Below are positions 12,744-13,852 of a DNA stretch of 13,852 nt, one piece after another. The notes beneath the pieces were generated by a model, which saw only the letters and a list, made by a program, of their open reading frames with translations, was not told the DNA's origin and did not search any database. The DNA is from Oscillospiraceae bacterium. GTDB taxonomy: Bacteria; Bacillota; Clostridia; Oscillospirales; Ruminococcaceae. Numbering within the stretch: position 1 is the stretch's first letter; each line of letters opens with the position of its first letter. Where the stretch lies: the NCBI GenBank assembly GCA_017394565.1, contig JAFPXW010000421.1:1-13852 (forward strand), read 5' to 3'. Made by a program: the position numbers and the translations under genes.

Positions 12744-13709
12744 ATGCGCAAACAATCGCTGTTTCTTCCCTATCTGTGGTGTCTGGTGGGGGCTGTCCTG
12801 CTCGCCGCGCTCTCCAGAGTCCTGCACCTGGACACGCAGAATACCGTGTGGGGGATGGTCTGCTATCTGCTCCTTTGTCTGGGAGTGACGGTGGTTTCCA
12901 TCGTGAATGCCATCCGCTGCAAAGGCTCTGGTCTGCGGCATTTATTCCGGATCATAGCGGTTTTCGGCGGTGTGAATGCCATCATTGCGCTCATCGTGAC
13001 CGCCGTTGTTCCGATGCCTTTGCTGACTGCCCATGCCGCACCGGATCTGGACTTGCCGAATGTTACGATCGAGGAGGAAATCCGGAATCCACAGGATTGG
13101 GTGACATTCGGTGACCGCGAATATTCCGGCATGAACATCACCTCTTTCGACATCAGCGAGGAAGGGAAGATTCTGGTCTTTCTGGATACGAACAGCTTTC
13201 CGGGTTTTGATACCCACAAATATGCGAATATCTACGATACAGACGGTACGTTCCTGTACGGCATCACATGGGAAAGCTCCGGTAACTCGCATATCTGGTG
13301 GGATGGCGAAGATCCGGTCATTTACGATTTGCATACTGGATTCCGCGATAACCGAGTGCATTATCTGCTGAACACCAATCATACGGATGGGACACCGCAA
13401 TGCTATATTCTCCGAGATGCTTCATATAAGGCGTATCATGCGATCGAAACCTACGCCGGACAGAGCGTGCGGACATTCGGGGATACGGTCTACCGCGTCT
13501 ATCCCAAAACGCCGACCTGTCTGTACCGCATCGCCCCTGACGGCACACAGACCGAGATCTACCGCAATGAAGAAGCGGTTGGGAATGCAGTTTTCATGAT
13601 CGTGGTCGCGGTGCTGTTCTTTTCGAGCGCCATCGGTATCCTCGTAGTCAGCATCCGGAACGGCGAAGCATCGGGATTTCGTCTGAACGATTCCATGTGG
13701 GACGAATAA
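12744..13709 (+). CDS. Membrane protein of unknown function with a large extracytoplasmic domain
   Basis: A 321-residue protein that I do not recognise. Three hydrophobic segments lie near the N-terminus (about 8-26, 34-54 and 67-92). Residues about 95-280 are a polar, aromatic-rich, beta-strand-like region: ITSFDISEEGKILVFLD, YANIYDTDGTFLYGI, CLYRIAPDGTQTEIY. It reads like repeated strand-turn-strand blades of a beta-propeller or sensor domain. One more membrane helix at about 284-306 is followed by a short cytoplasmic tail. Start choice: the ATG at 12744 follows AAAGGAG by 10 nt; the in-frame ATG at 12693, directly after the dusB stop, has no ribosome site. Cotranscribed with dusB and closed by the terminator at 13714. 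A surface sensor or anti-sigma-like role would be speculation. Confidence 0.8.
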   Translation: MRKQSLFLPYLWCLVGAVLLAALSRVLHLDTQNTVWGMVCYLLLCLGVTVVSIVNAIRCKGSGLRHLFRIIAVFGGVNAIIALIVTAVVPMPLLTAHAAPDLDLPNVTIEEEIRNPQDWVTFGDREYSGMNITSFDISEEGKILVFLDTNSFPGFDTHKYANIYDTDGTFLYGITWESSGNSHIWWDGEDPVIYDLHTGFRDNRVHYLLNTNHTDGTPQCYILRDASYKAYHAIETYAGQSVRTFGDTVYRVYPKTPTCLYRIAPDGTQTEIYRNEEAVGNAVFMIVVAVLFFSSAIGILVVSIRNGEASGFRLNDSMWDE

Positions 13710-13713
13710 AAAG

Positions 13714-13748
13714 CCCTCGGCTTAGGATCTCTCCTGAGCCGAGGGTTT
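13714..13748. terminator. Strong, probably bidirectional terminator after the dusB operon
   Basis: CCCTCGGCT-T-AGGA (13714-13727) pairs with TCCT-G-AGCCGAGGG (13732-13745) around TCTC, a 14-bp stem with one G-T pair. The plus side is followed by only TTT-ACTTT. The minus side reads into CTTTTTATTC, a better U-tract, which suggests a convergent gene beyond the window. Confidence 0.85.
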
Positions 13749-13810
13749 ACTTTATCAGGGTAAATCAAGATGACAAGGCTGTATATAAAACGTCAGTATA
13801 AAAGATTTTC

Positions 13811-13852
13811 ATACACTCATACTATTCATTCTTCACCATTCACTATTCATTC
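13811..13852. repeat. Degenerate 7-bp tandem repeat running off the window edge
   Basis: The end of the window is built from heptads such as ATTCATT, CTTCACC, ATTCACT, ATTCATT. ACTATTCATTC occurs at 13821-13831 and again, exactly 21 bp later, at 13842-13852. It lies in AT-rich non-coding DNA and its full length is not visible. Confidence 0.65.

Overview
The window looks like a chromosomal segment of a gut Clostridia of the Ruminococcus group (Oscillospiraceae/Ruminococcaceae). The support is a secreted protein ending in a type I dockerin, a GH3 glycosidase with the reversed domain order known from Ruminococcus albus and Butyrivibrio, a moderately GC-rich base composition, AAGGAGG-type ribosome sites, and several near-perfect sigma-A promoters (TTGACA, 17 bp, TATAAT/TATACT). 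Species cannot be assigned from the sequence alone. There is no rRNA, tRNA, CRISPR array, transposase or phage gene.

Layout. (1) 1-84, minus: the first 28 codons of an unidentified gene that runs out of the window. (2) 2090-274, minus: a two-gene operon of a dockerin-bearing secreted protein and a cytoplasmic BspA-type leucine-rich-repeat protein, ending in two tandem terminators. (3) 2293-4980, plus: a YfhO-family membrane protein, fired from a consensus promoter that is divergent to the dockerin promoter, with a small palindrome between the two -35 boxes. (4) 4939-5203: two terminators facing the minus strand, one of them inside the yfhO coding end, then a 163-bp self-complementary MITE-like element with 19-bp perfect inverted ends that abuts the thiT stop codon. 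(5) 8503-5203, minus: an amino-acid ABC importer operon (binding lipoprotein, permease, ATPase), a translationally coupled GNAT acetyltransferase, then a ThiT-like ECF substrate-binding subunit with its own promoter buried in the acetyltransferase stop codon. (6) 8816-11587, plus: a cytoplasmic GH3 glycosidase divergent from the ABC operon. (7) 11715-13709, plus: dusB and a membrane protein of unknown function, ending in a bidirectional terminator. (8) 13746-13852: a degenerate 7-bp repeat running off the window edge.

Main discovery candidate: the ABC importer's binding protein (8503-7718) is a circular permutation of the family 3 solute-binding protein fold. After an ordinary lipoprotein signal peptide the chain starts with the half that normally comes second (DLSGKTIACQLGTTG, then YAIAYKKGNDEL), crosses a new linker, and ends with the half that normally comes first (ATNAAFPPYE, GIDADM, MTVTPERE, then the hinge strand). 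Ligand-contacting residues of both halves are retained and the gene sits normally in its operon, so it looks functional. Its divergent neighbour, the GH3 enzyme, is also a domain-order permutant, though that one is a known architecture.

How the genes fit together: dockerin/LRR and YfhO concern the cell surface; the ABC importer, the ThiT-like protein and GH3 concern uptake and breakdown of nutrients; dusB is tRNA housekeeping. Function beyond family level is inference throughout.
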